DNA from: UBA6197 sp047638075
GTDB taxonomy: Bacteria > Pseudomonadota > Alphaproteobacteria > Rhodobacterales > Rhodobacteraceae
Assembly: GCF_047638075.1 (NCBI RefSeq)
Contig: NZ_JBLJBV010000034.1
Location: 1-51,629 of the forward strand
Length of the DNA stretch: 51,629 bases
Direction of reading: 5' to 3'
Shown here: one piece after another, positions 1-8,805 of the stretch
Layout: each line of letters opens with the position of its first letter
How positions within the stretch are numbered: the stretch's first letter is position 1
Translations under genes and position numbers: made by a program
Notes under the pieces: generated by a model
What the model was told of the DNA's origin: nothing
What the model saw: only the letters and a program-made list of their open reading frames with translations
The model's database searches: none

Positions 1-342
1 TTAGATTATCGCGCCACGCTCAGGCAGGCGGTGCCAATGGGGTGGTTACCTATCACCGGGGCGGGTTGCACACCTTCCCGCACGACGCCCGCGTGGAGAT
101 CGACTCCAACAGGGTCGAAAACCTGATCTGACCCATAGCCCTAAATCGCAAAAATGCACTTTTTGCCGGCCATGACGTAGGCGGCGTTGCCTGGGCCCGA
201 GTTGCCTCGCTGATCGAGACCTGAAAGATCAACGGCATCGAGCCCTTCGCCTACCTGAAGGCCACCTTCAAAGCCATCGCCACCCCCCCCTCAAAGCCGT
301 CTCGACGGGACGCTGCCGTGGAACATCAAGCCATCAAACTAA
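1..342 (+). pseudogene. IS66-family transposase, C-terminal remnant
   Basis: This is the degraded 3' end of an IS66-type transposase (TnpC-like, DDE recombinase). Three segments match the family: ARVEIDSN followed by ENLI; the PIALNRKNALFAGHD block; and ASLIET followed by KINGIEPFAYLKATF. The gene is dead. A TGA at 127-129 replaces the Arg of the usual RPIAL motif, and a second TGA replaces the Cys of the usual IETCK motif. A frame change near the C-run at 281-290 moves the true end (LPWNIKPSN, then TAA at 340-342) into another frame. The start lies outside the window. The family call is firm because both the internal motif and the exact C-terminal signature are present. Confidence 0.85.
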
Positions 343-350
343 GCCGCCAG

Positions 351-371
351 TGGTCCCCAGAGACCGCTTAC
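351..371. repeat. IS66 right terminal inverted repeat
   Basis: Nine bases after the transposase stop is a segment whose reverse complement begins GTAAGCGGTCTCTGGGG. GTAAGCG is the conserved outer end of IS66-family terminal repeats. This places the right end of the element at about 371, so chromosomal DNA begins there. IS66 elements usually make 8-bp target duplications; the left partner lies outside the window and cannot be compared. Confidence 0.65.
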
Positions 372-465
372 ACCTTATGCCCCCGACCCGCAGATCTCTG
401 GACAGGCCCACTGTTTAGTGTTTCCTTCCGTTCCTGAGAAAGTATCGCATTATCAGATCGCTAGT

Positions 466-2769
466 TCAGGTATCGGCTCGGATCTGATTTTGGACGGTGG
501 CCGTAAGTTCGCTTAGCGAAAATGGTTTGGGCAGAAAGACCGAGTTTGGCACAGGGGGCCTCCCGTCCTGGAACACATCTTCAGCGTAGCCTGACACAAA
601 TACCACCGCCGTGCCGGGTCGCGTTTTTAGCGCCTCTCGCACCCAGCTGGGACCATCAAGCCCAGGCATGATCACATCTGTCAAAAAGACGTCGATATGT
701 AGCGAGATATCCTCCAAGACGTGTAACGCGTCTTCTGCATTTTCAGCCTCGAATACCGTGTAGCCTCTCAGTTTCAGGGCACGACTGGCGAAGGCGCGCA
801 CCGGGGCCTCATCCTCGACCAAAAGTACTGTTGCGCTGCTGTTATGGGGGGTCACAAGATCAACGGGAACGACAACCGGCTCGTCTGGTTCGGTAATCTG
901 GTCGTGTGCAGGAAAATACAGCGTGAAACATGTACCAGACCCCACCACCGAGTCACAAAAAATATATCCTCCGGTTTGCTTGACGATTCCATAAGCTGTC
1001 GAAAGGCCAAGCCCCGTGCCCTCTCCTGTGCGCTTGGTGGTGTAGAAAGGTTCAAATATCTTGGGCAATTTGTCTGGTGCGATACCAGTTCCTTCATCGA
1101 TCACACGTACGACGACATAGTCACCAATCGCGATAACCGCGCGATCCCGCTTCAATTCCTCGGACAACCGACAATTCTCGGTTTCAATCTGGATTTTTCC
1201 ACCACCCGGCATTGCATCACGCGCGTTGACGACCAGATTCATGATCACCTGTTCCAACTGACGCTTGTCAGCCCGGATCAATTGCAGGTCGGGGTCATGG
1301 CTTAACGACAGCTGGACCTTTTCACCGACCAAGCGGTTCAAAAGATGGGTCAAGTCTGACATGCTGTCGCGCAGGTCAATCACTCGCGGCTTCAGCGTTT
1401 GCTTACGCGAAAATGCAAGTAACTGCCCTACAAGGCTGGCTGCCCGATTAGCGTTTTGACTGATCTGATCCAAATCAGCATAATCTGGGTCTGCCTTGTC
1501 ATGGCGCAGCATCAAAAGATCGCAATGGCCTGAAATAGCGGTCAAAAGATTATTGAAATCATGGGCCACACCGCCTGCGAGCTGGCCAATTGCCTGCATC
1601 TTCTGGCTTTGCACAAACTGCGCCTCAAGCGTCTTGAGCTGCGTTGCATCCGACAAAACCGCCACCAACCCCGGGCACCCTTCCTCAACCACACGCGATA
1701 GTTTGACTTGCAAAAACACCTCTTGTTCACCGTGTTTTGCCCGAAGCACTTCGGGTCGGTGATTCGACCGACCGGAGAGTGCTTCAGAAAGCCAGTCATT
1801 GACCGGGCGCCCCAGGCCTTCCAATAGATCGGCAAAGGCGGCATCGGGTTCGATCTGCCCCAAAAGCCCGCGTGCAGCACGGTTGACCGCCAACACCCGT
1901 CCCTCTGCAGACAGGCGCATCAGTGCAACCGGCAGCGCCTCAAAGGCTGTTGGGTCATGTGCGGTTGCCCGGCCCGTAGCCATCGGCAAAAGGTAAATCT
2001 CGCTGCGTCCACCAACGCCGTGCAATTCGGCTACGACGGCGCGCAGCGGGCCATTGGGCGTCGATATCTCGTATTCGGCCCCCGAACGCAAAGGCAGTTC
2101 CGTAAAGATCCGGTCCAAGGTACGGACACGTTCGCCTACCAAGCGCCGCAGTGCCTCATTCATGAAAAGGATCGTTCCGGTTTTTGAGACTGTCAGCATT
2201 GGCAGACTGATCGTTTCAGCCCCACGCCCCCCGGTCAGGCGTTCGGCCATGTCCTCAAGCCGCCACAAAAAGCTGTCGTCCCCGATAAGATGAACCGAAA
2301 GGCGCACATGGCCACGCCGCGTCACAAGGTCTTCGCGGGCGGCCCCGAGTGCGGCGGCCTTGCTTTGCAATCGGCCCAGCACCGAGGCTGGATGGGCAAA
2401 CACCTCGCCCAGTGCGCGGGTCAACGTCTGCCCGCCGCGCGAGCCAAAACGCTCAACCGCGGCACGATTTTGAAAACCAATGCCGCCATCGCAATCCGTC
2501 GTAAAGCTGGGCGATGCATCATGCGCAATAAAGCCTGCAATCTGTGCCTGGAGATCCCGGCGTCGACGATTTTGCTGCATGGCAGCAAGCCGAAGCATAA
2601 CCGCCAGCGCCGCCAGCGTACCCGAGATAGCAAGGAACGCCAACATCAGCATCTGATCGGGGATCATGATCCCGACTGCGAGCGCGCAAAAGGCGGCAAT
2701 CAACAGATAGCCCCACCCCGGCGCCAGAAACGCCGCCGTGCGGGTAATAGGTTGCACCGGATGCGTCAC
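466..2769 (-). CDS. cckA: Hybrid sensor histidine kinase CckA
   Basis: CckA is the membrane kinase/phosphatase that feeds phosphate through ChpT to CtrA in alphaproteobacteria. With the start chosen here the protein has 767 residues. Two membrane segments lie at about 19-36 and 40-63, followed by PAS-like sensor regions. The HisKA domain has His403 in GGVAHDFNN. The ATPase has its N-box near 511-516 (NLVVNARDAM), DEGTGIAP near 558 and GTGLGLS near 584. A C-terminal receiver domain has phospho-acceptor Asp698 (FLTDVIMPG) and Lys748. The start is taken as GTG at 2769 because AAAAGGGG stands 8 nt before it. The ATG at 2805 would add 12 residues but has no Shine-Dalgarno sequence. Both starts keep the first membrane segment. 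ChpT is not in the window. Confidence 0.93.
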   Translation of the reverse strand: MTHPVQPITRTAAFLAPGWGYLLIAAFCALAVGIMIPDQMLMLAFLAISGTLAALAVMLRLAAMQQNRRRRDLQAQIAGFIAHDASPSFTTDCDGGIGFQNRAAVERFGSRGGQTLTRALGEVFAHPASVLGRLQSKAAALGAAREDLVTRRGHVRLSVHLIGDDSFLWRLEDMAERLTGGRGAETISLPMLTVSKTGTILFMNEALRRLVGERVRTLDRIFTELPLRSGAEYEISTPNGPLRAVVAELHGVGGRSEIYLLPMATGRATAHDPTAFEALPVALMRLSAEGRVLAVNRAARGLLGQIEPDAAFADLLEGLGRPVNDWLSEALSGRSNHRPEVLRAKHGEQEVFLQVKLSRVVEEGCPGLVAVLSDATQLKTLEAQFVQSQKMQAIGQLAGGVAHDFNNLLTAISGHCDLLMLRHDKADPDYADLDQISQNANRAASLVGQLLAFSRKQTLKPRVIDLRDSMSDLTHLLNRLVGEKVQLSLSHDPDLQLIRADKRQLEQVIMNLVVNARDAMPGGGKIQIETENCRLSEELKRDRAVIAIGDYVVVRVIDEGTGIAPDKLPKIFEPFYTTKRTGEGTGLGLSTAYGIVKQTGGYIFCDSVVGSGTCFTLYFPAHDQITEPDEPVVVPVDLVTPHNSSATVLLVEDEAPVRAFASRALKLRGYTVFEAENAEDALHVLEDISLHIDVFLTDVIMPGLDGPSWVREALKTRPGTAVVFVSGYAEDVFQDGRPPVPNSVFLPKPFSLSELTATVQNQIRADT

Positions 2770-2820
2770 ACACAAGCCCCTTTTGCCAGAATCGACTTCT
2801 TGCATTGCGGGGTGAAATGC

Positions 2821-2835
2821 TTAAAACCCGATTAA
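2821..2835. promoter_or_regulatory. Perfect CtrA-type box upstream of cckA
   Basis: The sequence reads TTAA, seven bases (AACCCGA), TTAA. This matches all eight specified bases of the CtrA consensus TTAA-N7-TTAA known from Caulobacter and relatives. It lies in the short gap between cckA and the methyltransferase gene, 52-66 nt upstream of the preferred GTG start of cckA and 16-30 nt upstream of the alternative ATG. The sequence match is direct; binding is inferred. Confidence 0.6.
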
Positions 2836-2861
2836 GGTGCATCAAAACACAACCTTTAATT

Positions 2862-2866
2862 GAGTC
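2862..2866. promoter_or_regulatory. GANTC (CcrM-type) methylation site
   Basis: GAGTC lies 26 bases beyond the CtrA box, at the edge of the cckA upstream gap. GANTC is the recognition sequence of the alphaproteobacterial cell-cycle methyltransferase CcrM. A five-base degenerate site is expected by chance about every 256 bp, so only its position next to a CtrA box makes it notable. Confidence 0.3.
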
Positions 2867-4055
2867 AATCTTGAATGATTACTGCGGCATCAGAAAATTT
2901 ACGCATGGTGCAACAATAAAACCCGTCGCCTCCATCCAGCGGCGTCAGACGCCTCTCGGCGGTTTTGATCCACCCGTTTGTCGCGGCGAAATCATCGGTC
3001 TGCGCCTCATTTTCGGCGCGCAAAAAAGAGCATGTCATATAGACCAGCACACCGCCCGGCTTTACCAATGGCGCGGCAGATACCAAAATATCGCATTGAA
3101 TCTTCTGCAATTCCTCAAGGCGCGCCGGTGTAAGACGCCACTTTGCCTCGGGCGTACGTCGCCAGGTGCCTGACCCCGAACAGGGCGCATCAACCAGCAC
3201 CAGGTCGAACTGCCCCGAAATCTCGTCGCGCGCAAGCCGTCTGATCCGCACCCCTGCGCGCGCCGCACGGGCCGGAATATCGCGCATTCGTTCTGGTGCG
3301 GCATCATGCGCGACGATCTCTTGATCCACACGCATGGCGAGAGCAAGCGCCTTGCCGCCGCCCCCCGCGCAATAGTCAAGGATCCGCGCCTTGGGGGACA
3401 GCGCCAAACCCTCGATCATCGCTTGCGACGCGACGTCCTGCAATTCAACCAAGCCATCCGCATATACTTGTGTGAGATGGATTTTCCTATAATTTTTAAG
3501 CACAACCAAAGCAGAGCTTGCAAGCGAATGGCTTTGCGCCCTGATCCCTTCGGCGGCCAGTGCCGCGATTGCAGCAGGGCGCGTCGTACGGGCAAGGTTT
3601 ACCCGTAAAAATACCGGTGCCCGCTGGCGCCCGGCCAACATCACCGGGGCAAAATCCGCGCCAAGACTGTCTTGCAGCAAAGGGGCCAGCCAATCAGGGC
3701 AATCCAGCGCATCATTGCCATGTGGTTGCGGCGCACCCGAATAGGCAGCAGCCTCTGCAACCGTGAGCGCCATAGGTGCGAACCGATCAGATGTAAAAAT
3801 TTCTGACGGATCAATCCCTTGCGCGCGACAATGCCCCAACATCAGGCCCCGCCCCGAAAGCCCGCCACCGCTTACCGCATAGGAACGCTTACAGCGCAGC
3901 GCGTCAAACACCAGATCGCGGATTGCGGCACGATCACCCGAGCCGGCAAACCGGTTGCCGCGCGCCCAGTTCGTCAACGTTGCCTCGGCCGAAGCACCCG
4001 CAAGAACACGATCCAGAATTTCGCAAGCCGCAGCTATGCGGGCAGCGGGGGTCAC
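2865..4055 (-). CDS. RsmB/NOP-family RNA m5C methyltransferase
   Basis: A 396-residue S-adenosylmethionine-dependent RNA cytosine-C5 methyltransferase of the RsmB (16S rRNA m5C967) type. Residues 1 to about 140 form a NusB-like helical region. The Rossmann methyltransferase domain has motif I DYCAGGGGK (227-235), motif IV DAPCSGSG with Cys292, and motif VI MTCSF with Cys342. The two cysteines are the release and nucleophile residues of this family. The gene lies between guaB (54-nt gap) and cckA on the same strand. A perfect -10 hexamer TATAAT is present on the minus strand at 4109-4114 without a good -35. Which rRNA base is modified is inferred from the family only. Confidence 0.88.
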   Translation of the reverse strand: MTPAARIAAACEILDRVLAGASAEATLTNWARGNRFAGSGDRAAIRDLVFDALRCKRSYAVSGGGLSGRGLMLGHCRAQGIDPSEIFTSDRFAPMALTVAEAAAYSGAPQPHGNDALDCPDWLAPLLQDSLGADFAPVMLAGRQRAPVFLRVNLARTTRPAAIAALAAEGIRAQSHSLASSALVVLKNYRKIHLTQVYADGLVELQDVASQAMIEGLALSPKARILDYCAGGGGKALALAMRVDQEIVAHDAAPERMRDIPARAARAGVRIRRLARDEISGQFDLVLVDAPCSGSGTWRRTPEAKWRLTPARLEELQKIQCDILVSAAPLVKPGGVLVYMTCSFLRAENEAQTDDFAATNGWIKTAERRLTPLDGGDGFYCCTMRKFSDAAVIIQD

Positions 4056-4109
4056 CCCGCCACCTCTTCGCTTGAAACATCAATATCACCATGTAACATT
4101 CTGATAATA

Positions 4110-5558
4110 TTATATTCCCCTGTAATTTGGGCTTTCCCGCGTGATCTGCACATCATGCACATGGCTTTCTTTCAGGCCGGCGCCGGTAATACGCACAAAT
4201 TTGCAGCCACCTTGCATCTGGGCGATGGTTGCGTTGCCGGTATACCCCATCGCTGCGCGTAGACCGCCCACCAGTTGGTGAACCACAGCCGAGGCCGACC
4301 CCTTGTAAGGAACTTGCCCTTCTATCCCTTCGGGCACCAGTTTGTCCGACGCGGCGTCTTTTTGGAAATACCGGTCGGCCGAGCCACGCGCCATCGCCCC
4401 CAAAGACCCCATCCCACGGAAACTTTTGAAGCTACGCCCCTGATACAAAATGACTTCTCCGGGCGACTCATCGGTGCCGGCAATCGCAGAGCCAACCATT
4501 GCACAAGACGCGCCCGCCGCGATTGCCTTGGCAAAATCGCCGGAATACTTGATCCCGCCGTCCGCGATAACCGGAATATCGGCCGCTGCGGATACCGCAT
4601 CCATGATCGCTGTCATTTGGGGCACCCCCACACCCGCCACGATCCGCGTGGTGCAGATCGAACCGGGGCCGATGCCTACCTTTACCGCATCCGCCCCTGC
4701 ATCAATCAATGCGCGCGTCGCCTCGGCGGTTGCCACGTTTCCGGCGATGACCTGAACCGAACTTGACAGCGCCTTGACCCGTTCTACTGCGCGGGCAACG
4801 CCTTCTGAATGGCCATGTGCGGTGTCGATCACGATCAAATCGCAACCCGCGTCAATCAGCGCAGCACTACGTTCAAACCCGGCGTCCCCTACCGTCGTAG
4901 CCGCCGCAACCCGCAAACGCCCCAATTCATCCTTACATGCCAAGGGGTTAAGGACTGCTTTTTCAGTGTCTTTCAGGGTCAGAAGCCCGGTCAGTTTGCC
5001 CATCCCGTCGGTGACCAGCAGCTTTTCGATCCGGCGCACCTTCATCAGGTTCTTGGCCAGCTCCAGTTCGACCGGCTCAGTCAGCAGCGCCAGATTTTCC
5101 GAGGTCATCATCGCGCGCACCGGCGTGCGGTCATCACTGGCAAAACGCATGTCGCGGTTGGTGACGATGCCCAGCACCCGGCCGCCGTCGTCAACCACCG
5201 GAAAGCCGGTGACGTTGTAACGCTCTTGCAGGGCCTTGGCGTCGGCCAGCGTCTGATCCGGCGTCAGGGTGATCGGATCGAACACCACGCCCGATTCGAA
5301 CCGCTTGACGCGGCGCACTTCGTTTGCCTGCTCCTCCACCCCAAGGTTACGGTGGATCACGCCGATCCCCCCGGCCTGGGCCATGGCTATTGCCATCCGC
5401 GCCTCGGTTACGGTGTCCATCGCTGAACTCAGCAGCGGGATGTTCATCCGAATGGATCGGGTCACAAAGGTGGAGACATCGGCCTCGGATGGCAGCACCG
5501 AAGATGCGGCCGGAACAAGGAGTACGTCATCAAAGGTGAGCGCCTCTCGAATCTGCAT
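4110..5558 (-). CDS. guaB: Inosine-5'-monophosphate dehydrogenase
   Basis: IMP dehydrogenase oxidises IMP to XMP with NAD+, the committed step of GMP synthesis in the cytosol. The 482-residue length is standard. The TIM barrel is interrupted by a CBS-domain pair at about 92-205. The catalytic loop GIGPGSICTTR holds the nucleophile Cys302, and the flap and C-terminal SSAMDTVT-type elements are intact. The start is ATG at 5558, with GGAGGA just upstream and the family's usual first residues MQIREALTFDDV. The frame stays open a further 90 codons upstream, but that part overlaps the 3' end of the neighbouring membrane-protein gene and shows no conserved sequence. Confidence 0.97.
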   Translation of the reverse strand: MQIREALTFDDVLLVPAASSVLPSEADVSTFVTRSIRMNIPLLSSAMDTVTEARMAIAMAQAGGIGVIHRNLGVEEQANEVRRVKRFESGVVFDPITLTPDQTLADAKALQERYNVTGFPVVDDGGRVLGIVTNRDMRFASDDRTPVRAMMTSENLALLTEPVELELAKNLMKVRRIEKLLVTDGMGKLTGLLTLKDTEKAVLNPLACKDELGRLRVAAATTVGDAGFERSAALIDAGCDLIVIDTAHGHSEGVARAVERVKALSSSVQVIAGNVATAEATRALIDAGADAVKVGIGPGSICTTRIVAGVGVPQMTAIMDAVSAAADIPVIADGGIKYSGDFAKAIAAGASCAMVGSAIAGTDESPGEVILYQGRSFKSFRGMGSLGAMARGSADRYFQKDAASDKLVPEGIEGQVPYKGSASAVVHQLVGGLRAAMGYTGNATIAQMQGGCKFVRITGAGLKESHVHDVQITRESPNYRGI

Positions 5559-5638
5559 GGGGGTCCTCCGCGGCAGTGTTCGTTTGGCGGTTCCCTGTTT
5601 CACGCCAAGGCGGGATTGGCAAGCCCCCCCGCGGCAAA

Positions 5639-6604
5639 TCAGGCGATTGCCGCGTTGGTTTTTACCGCAAGCTGCCCCTTGGCCCAAAGCTTGAGCACCT
5701 GCACCGCGATCGGCACGATGATCAGCGTAGCCAGCACCAGCAGGATCCCGCCGGGAATTCGCCAAGCGCCACCAAGCGCCACCCAGAAATTCGCGGTCGC
5801 CGCTAGCGGGAAGGTCAGCGCCCCCCAAAGCGGCGAAAACCCCGCCGCCAGCAGCCAGCGCACGCCCAAAACCATCGCCGCCAGCAATAGCACCGACAGC
5901 ACGCCAAACCCCAGTGCCAGCCCCGGCATCCCCATCCCCAGTGCGACCACCCCCAGCAGCGATGCCGGTGCAAGGTGAATCGCCAGCAGCGGGCGCAGCG
6001 GTGCTGGCACGCGCAGCCTACGGAATTGATCAGCGCTGATCACCCAGATCAGCACAGCCACAAGAAGCGAGAGCCAGAACAACCCCCATGTCAGCCCCGA
6101 TAACCCTAGCCCTTGCGCCACCATGGCCGCCACGATGAACCCGGTAAAGCTGAGGTGCCACACGGGCGTGACCCGGCGTTGTTCTGCCGGGCCGGTGATG
6201 AAAAGCCGGACAAGCAGCAGAGCCAGCACCAGATGCACGGCCAGCCCCAATATCAGCACCGGGCGCGCCTGTTCGGCTGAAAAAGGGGTCAACGCACCGG
6301 CAAAAAGATAAAGGCACAACACCCCGGCAGCCAACCCCGCACGCCCCGGCAGAACCTTCAGATCATCGTTGACAACGGCAGGTCGACGCATGAGCTTTGC
6401 AACATAAGTTATTGTAGAAAATATAAAAAGAAGCGTTACCGCCCCCATGAGCATATCTGCCGCCCCTTGCGGCACGCCAAATTCTCCCGCGCCTCGACGC
6501 CACGCCAGCGCCAACCCCAGTAACCCCAGAATGGGCGGAAAAATTGCCGGGGGCGTGCGCCGCCATAGCCCTGCAGGTGCCATTGCCGGGAGTTTGAATG
6601 CCAT
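5639..6604 (-). CDS. TehA/SLAC1-type membrane channel protein
   Basis: A 321-residue, very hydrophobic protein with about ten membrane helices. It resembles the TehA/SLAC1 family of anion channels and tellurite-resistance-type transporters. Typical features are the N-terminal PPAIFPPILGLLGLALAWR stretch and the repeated glycine/proline-kinked helices (for example HLSFTGFIVAAM, and a late FPLAATANF). The start is ATG at 6604, with GGAG in AATGAGGAGAAAACC before it. The next gene on the strand, guaB, begins 80 nt downstream. The family call is good; the transported ion is unknown. Confidence 0.75.
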   Translation of the reverse strand: MAFKLPAMAPAGLWRRTPPAIFPPILGLLGLALAWRRGAGEFGVPQGAADMLMGAVTLLFIFSTITYVAKLMRRPAVVNDDLKVLPGRAGLAAGVLCLYLFAGALTPFSAEQARPVLILGLAVHLVLALLLVRLFITGPAEQRRVTPVWHLSFTGFIVAAMVAQGLGLSGLTWGLFWLSLLVAVLIWVISADQFRRLRVPAPLRPLLAIHLAPASLLGVVALGMGMPGLALGFGVLSVLLLAAMVLGVRWLLAAGFSPLWGALTFPLAATANFWVALGGAWRIPGGILLVLATLIIVPIAVQVLKLWAKGQLAVKTNAAIA

Positions 6605-6687
6605 GGTTTTCTCCTCATTTGCGCCCTTGGTGCCTCTATTGCGCCGTAAATGCCAGCCCACGCTTTGCCGCAGGCACCCGATAGATT

Positions 6688-7575
6688 TCAGGACGGCAGT
6701 AGAATGGCAGTTGCCCCCAGCGGCTTTGCCTGCGCCCCGGTGCCCAGTTTGAAATGCGCCAGCCCCGGCGCGCGGTCATGGTTGACATCCCCCAGATCCA
6801 GCCATTGCGCCCCTTCGGCCTTTAGCTGTTCAATCGCGTGCCACAGCAAAAGATTATGCGCCGACACGGCGCGACCTTCGACGCCCGACCAACCCAGATG
6901 ATAACTTACCCCGTCACCATGGCGCAAAAACACCATTCCCGCCAGCGCCGCCCCATCATGAACGACTTGAAGGGCCCGAACCCCACCCGGCTCGGCGCCT
7001 GCCCAGGCATCGACAAAGCCCACGGGCAAGGCACGGTATTTGCGCTGGGCACGTTGCCTCTTTTCGGCGTCTATCAGCCAGCGCCAATCTTTTGGGCCGT
7101 CCAATGCCATAACCCGCAGGCCCGCCTTTTGCGCGTGTGAAACGCGGTTGCGCCATGTGCCGGCCAATCGTGCACGCAAGGTTGGCAAATCGGGGCGCAG
7201 GTCAAGCACCGCCTGATAGCGAGGCGTGATCAGCGGCACGACACCCCACCCCGAAACCGCATTTTCCGGCGTTGCCAACAGGCACAGGTGCCGCCGCGCC
7301 AACGCACGCAACCCCGCCCGATGCAATTCTGGCCCGGCCGCCATCAGCCAGACCGGCCCGCGCATCACGACCGCCATTCCCCGGCGGCGCAATATCTGCG
7401 CAACAGCCACCGGCACGCCCCCCTGCCAAAGAGAGGCCCGTTCAACTCTGGCGCCCTGCCTTGCTGCGATCTGCCCATAAGCCCAATACTGCTGCAGCGC
7501 CGCATTGTGCCCGGCCAAAAGGCCATCCCATTCGGAATGCGCGATGATTTCTTCATGAATTTCGATCCGCTTCAT
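6688..7575 (-). CDS. FemAB/GNAT-like acyltransferase
   Basis: A 295-residue soluble protein resembling the FemAB group of the GNAT fold, whose founding members add amino acids to peptidoglycan precursors. Visible features are the N-terminal aromatic segment (ALQQYWAYGQIAARQG), the central RNRVSHAQKAG segment, and a C-terminal acyltransferase half with GVSYHLGWSG and WLDLGDVN. Alphaproteobacteria do not generally have interpeptide bridges of the staphylococcal kind, so the acceptor may be something else. The start at 7575 has only a weak ribosome-binding site. Promoter-like features upstream are listed separately. It is divergent from the small membrane gene at 7622. Confidence 0.7.
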   Translation of the reverse strand: MKRIEIHEEIIAHSEWDGLLAGHNAALQQYWAYGQIAARQGARVERASLWQGGVPVAVAQILRRRGMAVVMRGPVWLMAAGPELHRAGLRALARRHLCLLATPENAVSGWGVVPLITPRYQAVLDLRPDLPTLRARLAGTWRNRVSHAQKAGLRVMALDGPKDWRWLIDAEKRQRAQRKYRALPVGFVDAWAGAEPGGVRALQVVHDGAALAGMVFLRHGDGVSYHLGWSGVEGRAVSAHNLLLWHAIEQLKAEGAQWLDLGDVNHDRAPGLAHFKLGTGAQAKPLGATAILLPS

Positions 7576-7582
7576 GGCTTTG

Positions 7583-7597
7583 TTAATCGAAGATTCA
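7583..7597. promoter_or_regulatory. CtrA-like box with overlapping GATTC
   Basis: TTAA, seven bases, TTCA (seven of eight consensus bases) lies just upstream of the FemAB-like gene, and a GANTC site (GATTC, 7592-7596) overlaps it. It is only 8-22 nt from the start codon, unlike the spacing at cckA and ctrA. A single near-match could be chance. Confidence 0.25.
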
Positions 7598-7621
7598 CCT
7601 GAAGAATTACTTAATGCCCAT

Positions 7622-7747
7622 ATGAAACCGCATCGCACCAAACCCATCCCTGCCCCGCGTCTGACCGCTTGGGCCGCGCTAGTGATCGCCGTGGCGCTGT
7701 CTATCGCCTACCTGGTTTTGTTGGCGTTATGGAGGGGTCTGCGCTAG
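7622..7747 (+). CDS. Small membrane protein (41 residues)
   Basis: A short frame with a basic, proline-containing N-terminus (MKPHRTKPIPAPRLTAW) and one strong membrane segment at about 19-37 (LVIAVALSIAYLVLLAL), ending in a basic tail. This is the usual pattern of a single-pass small membrane protein. It lies between the divergent FemAB-like gene and the EamA transporter gene, 73 nt before the latter. The ribosome-binding site is weak. It has no recognisable family, so function is unknown; it could also be a non-coding hydrophobic frame. Confidence 0.4.
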   Translation: MKPHRTKPIPAPRLTAWAALVIAVALSIAYLVLLALWRGLR

Positions 7748-7820
7748 CTGCCGCATATCACACTGGACTTTCGCGCGGCCGCTTGCAAAGACAGGCGCAC
7801 CGGTTTTTTGGGGGGGCATC

Positions 7821-8726
7821 ATGCCGCAGGAATCGCGCCCGTTGGCGGCAGCCCTTTGGATGGGCGGCGCAATCACCGGATTGGTCAGCATGGCTGTGGC
7901 CGGGCGCGCCGTTTCACCGATTCACGACACGTTTGAAATCATGACATGGCGGTCGCTCGTGGGGCTTGTGCTGGTGCTTGGCGTTGCCCTGCCTGCCGGT
8001 TATGGCCCCGATATCAAGGTGCGGCGGATGGGGCAGCATTTTATCCGCAACGCCTTTCACTTTGCCGGGCAGAACCTGTGGTTTGCCGCATTGACGATGA
8101 TCCCGCTGGCGCAGCTGTTTGCGCTTGAATTTTCGTATCCGATCCTTGTGGCGCTGGCCGCCCCCTTTTTGCTGGCCGAGGTTTTGACGCGGCAAAAACT
8201 GGCCGCGGCGCTGGTCGGGTTTGTCGGTGTGCTGATCGTGGCGCAACCCTGGGCGGCGGGTGGGTTTGGCCTTGGCACCGCATTGGCCCTGCTGGCAGCG
8301 GTCGGTTTTGCGGGGTCCACGTTGATCACCAAGCAACTGACCCGCACCGCCCCGATGACCGAAATCCTGTTCTGGCTGGTGGTGTTTCAGTTCGTGTTTG
8401 GCCTGATCCTTGCGATGGCTGACGGCCACATGACCTGGCCCACCGCGGCCAGCCTGCCGTGGCTGGTGGTGATCGGCGTCGCAGGCCTTGGCGCGCATTT
8501 TTGCCTGACGCGGGCGCTGCGGCTGGCCCCGGCATCGGTTGTGGCACCGTTCGACTTTTTGCGCCTGCCGATCATCGCGCTTGTCGGTGCCGCCTTTTAC
8601 GACGAGCCGCTTTCAGCGGCGATCATACTGGGTGGTGCCATCATTTTTGGTGCCAATTGGATCAATATCCGCACCGAAAACCGCAGCAAACGCGTGGCAA
8701 TGCGACAACAGAACGCGACGTCATAA
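7821..8726 (+). CDS. EamA-family (DMT) transporter
   Basis: A 301-residue inner-membrane protein with ten predicted helices in two EamA repeats (about 12-140 and 150-285). Typical signatures are FHFAGQNLWFAALTMIPLAQ and, in the second half, RALRLAPASVVAPFDFLRLP. Members of the drug/metabolite transporter superfamily export amino acids, nucleosides or other small metabolites; the substrate cannot be read from the sequence. It is one of two EamA proteins here; the other starts at 9997, beyond the FadL-type gene, and the two are not near-identical. Confidence 0.88.
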   Translation: MPQESRPLAAALWMGGAITGLVSMAVAGRAVSPIHDTFEIMTWRSLVGLVLVLGVALPAGYGPDIKVRRMGQHFIRNAFHFAGQNLWFAALTMIPLAQLFALEFSYPILVALAAPFLLAEVLTRQKLAAALVGFVGVLIVAQPWAAGGFGLGTALALLAAVGFAGSTLITKQLTRTAPMTEILFWLVVFQFVFGLILAMADGHMTWPTAASLPWLVVIGVAGLGAHFCLTRALRLAPASVVAPFDFLRLPIIALVGAAFYDEPLSAAIILGGAIIFGANWINIRTENRSKRVAMRQQNATS

Positions 8727-8805
8727 AGACTATCCAATTGATATACGCCCGACCCATGTTAGGCTCATCTGACAGATATAACGAATACGCAGGGACGAGG
8801 ATCAA

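Noticed and set aside
844..1305. Plus-strand frame of 153 codons within cckA
   Set aside because: It lies antisense to the conserved ATPase domain of cckA and has no independent support.
5559..5828. Upstream extension of guaB by 90 codons
   Set aside because: It overlaps the 3' end of the membrane-channel gene, has no conserved residues, and a GGAGGA site with the standard IMPDH N-terminus lies at 5558.
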